Under the pieces are notes generated by a model, which saw nothing but the letters and a program-made list of their open reading frames with translations, was not told the DNA's origin and searched no databases. DNA of 64,000 nucleotides, taken from NCBI RefSeq assembly GCF_040436345.1, contig NC_133232.1, positions 34,135,765 through 34,199,764 on the forward strand. The letters are read 5' to 3'. Every line of letters starts with the position of its first letter. Positions within the stretch are counted from its first letter, which is position 1. Of this stretch, positions 63,301-64,000 are shown in pieces. Made by a program: the position numbers and the translations under genes. This DNA is from Pagrus major (lineage: Eukaryota; Chordata; Actinopteri; Spariformes; Sparidae).

Positions 63301-63768
63301 ATCCTTGGCTGCACCCATTACCCTTCTTCATATCAGTAAATGTTGTGAAACATATTCAATCTCTTTTACATGCAAGCACAAACTTTCATTGCTAAGAAAT
63401 ATCATCCAGTACCGGTTTACAAGCTGGAATTTTTGCTATTTTAGCCAAGTTACATCATTGAACTTTCTAACAGAAAGTAGGAAGTGAGGCTGAGCACATT
63501 GATTTAAGTGACCGGGTGAATGTCAAGATGCCAAAGGCCGCCCAGGGGCCACCATATGTCGACCCGATGGACCAGAAAGCCTGTAAACAAAACAACACGG
63601 TTTGTTGCTGTTGGGGTGATGGCCAGCGTTGCTATGGTGACAGCCTGTGAGGTCATTGTTTTGACTCTCTGGCTTCAGTCGGGAGGTTCAGCGCTGACCG
63701 CAGTGAATCTGGAAATACTGATAAACAGACATGGACCCAAAGTAGAGGTCGACTCGTGTGTATTAAAA

Positions 63769-63801
63769 CACACACAGACACACACACACACACACACACA
63801 T
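63769..63801. repeat. (AC)n microsatellite
   Basis: CA-rich run near the window end; CA-rich DNA continues to 64000. Confidence 0.93.
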
Positions 63802-64000
63802 GTGCAAGCAGTGATTCACAGGAAAGATCACACACAATAAATACAACAAAAATAAAACATCAGTTACACGGCACGTCAACACGTCAGACTCGCGTGATTC
63901 TCTTACTTTCCATCAAACACAAACAGTCAACCACATAAATACACAAATACACACACGCACGCACAGTTTTAGCTCTCACACACACCTGGTCTTAACATTC

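Larger units (their letters stand above)
57950..64000. other. intergenic upstream of spon2, no gene recognised
   Basis: The left edge (57950-58150) is pyrimidine-rich on the + strand. The rest is A/T-rich with an old repeat fragment at 58.7 kb and microsatellites. No family-like exon was found. Confidence 0.55.

Noticed and set aside
63520..63840. 106-residue open frame with a hydrophobic stretch (VMASVAMVTACEVIVLTLWL)
   Set aside because: Ends in a His-Thr microsatellite translation, has no homologue I recognise and no splice context.
1..64000. CRISPR array, phage, integron or bacterial operon
   Set aside because: No regularly spaced direct repeats and no prokaryotic gene structure; the DNA is clearly vertebrate.

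Overview
The window is vertebrate nuclear DNA, most likely from a percomorph-type teleost. Genes are split into short exons with GT-AG introns, dinucleotide microsatellites are very dense, and many short non-autonomous DNA transposons of fish type are present. No bacterial, viral or organellar gene was seen.

Four protein-coding genes could be rebuilt exon by exon, with reading phase kept across every junction used. On the + strand, the 3' part of fgfrl1 (FGF receptor-like 1) runs from a linker exon at 16006 to the stop at 24750, followed by a probable long 3' UTR to about 28.3 kb. Three genes follow on the - strand: rnf212 (meiotic RING/SUMO-ligase-like factor, 42592 to 36755), tmed11 (p24 cargo receptor, 46693 to 44411) and spon2 (mindin, coding 56439 to 50479, with a probable first non-coding exon and TATA promoter near 57.8-57.9 kb). 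From memory, this matches the gene order FGFRL1-RNF212-TMED11P-SPON2 on human 4p16.3. It is an ancient synteny block, not an operon, and the four genes have unrelated roles: FGF signalling, meiotic crossover, early secretory transport, and extracellular matrix/innate recognition.

Layout: 1-16 kb is non-coding, probably fgfrl1 intron, with transposon remnants. 16-28.3 kb is fgfrl1. 28.3-36.1 kb is intergenic and rich in TG/CA repeats. 36.7-42.9 kb is rnf212. 43.1-43.9 kb is a hAT-like element carrying a 5' exon. 44.4-46.7 kb is tmed11. 46.7-49.6 kb is intergenic with a hAT-type MITE. 49.6-57.9 kb is spon2. 58-64 kb is intergenic with no gene recognised.

The most interesting unexplained material is mobile-element derived: a 769-bp hAT-like element with near-perfect terminal repeats and a 5' exon just upstream of rnf212; two decayed relatives of a Harbinger-type Myb/SANT gene; a MITE with an exact 8-bp target duplication just past the rnf212 stop; and a MITE inside the probable fgfrl1 3' UTR. 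No wholly new biological system was found.
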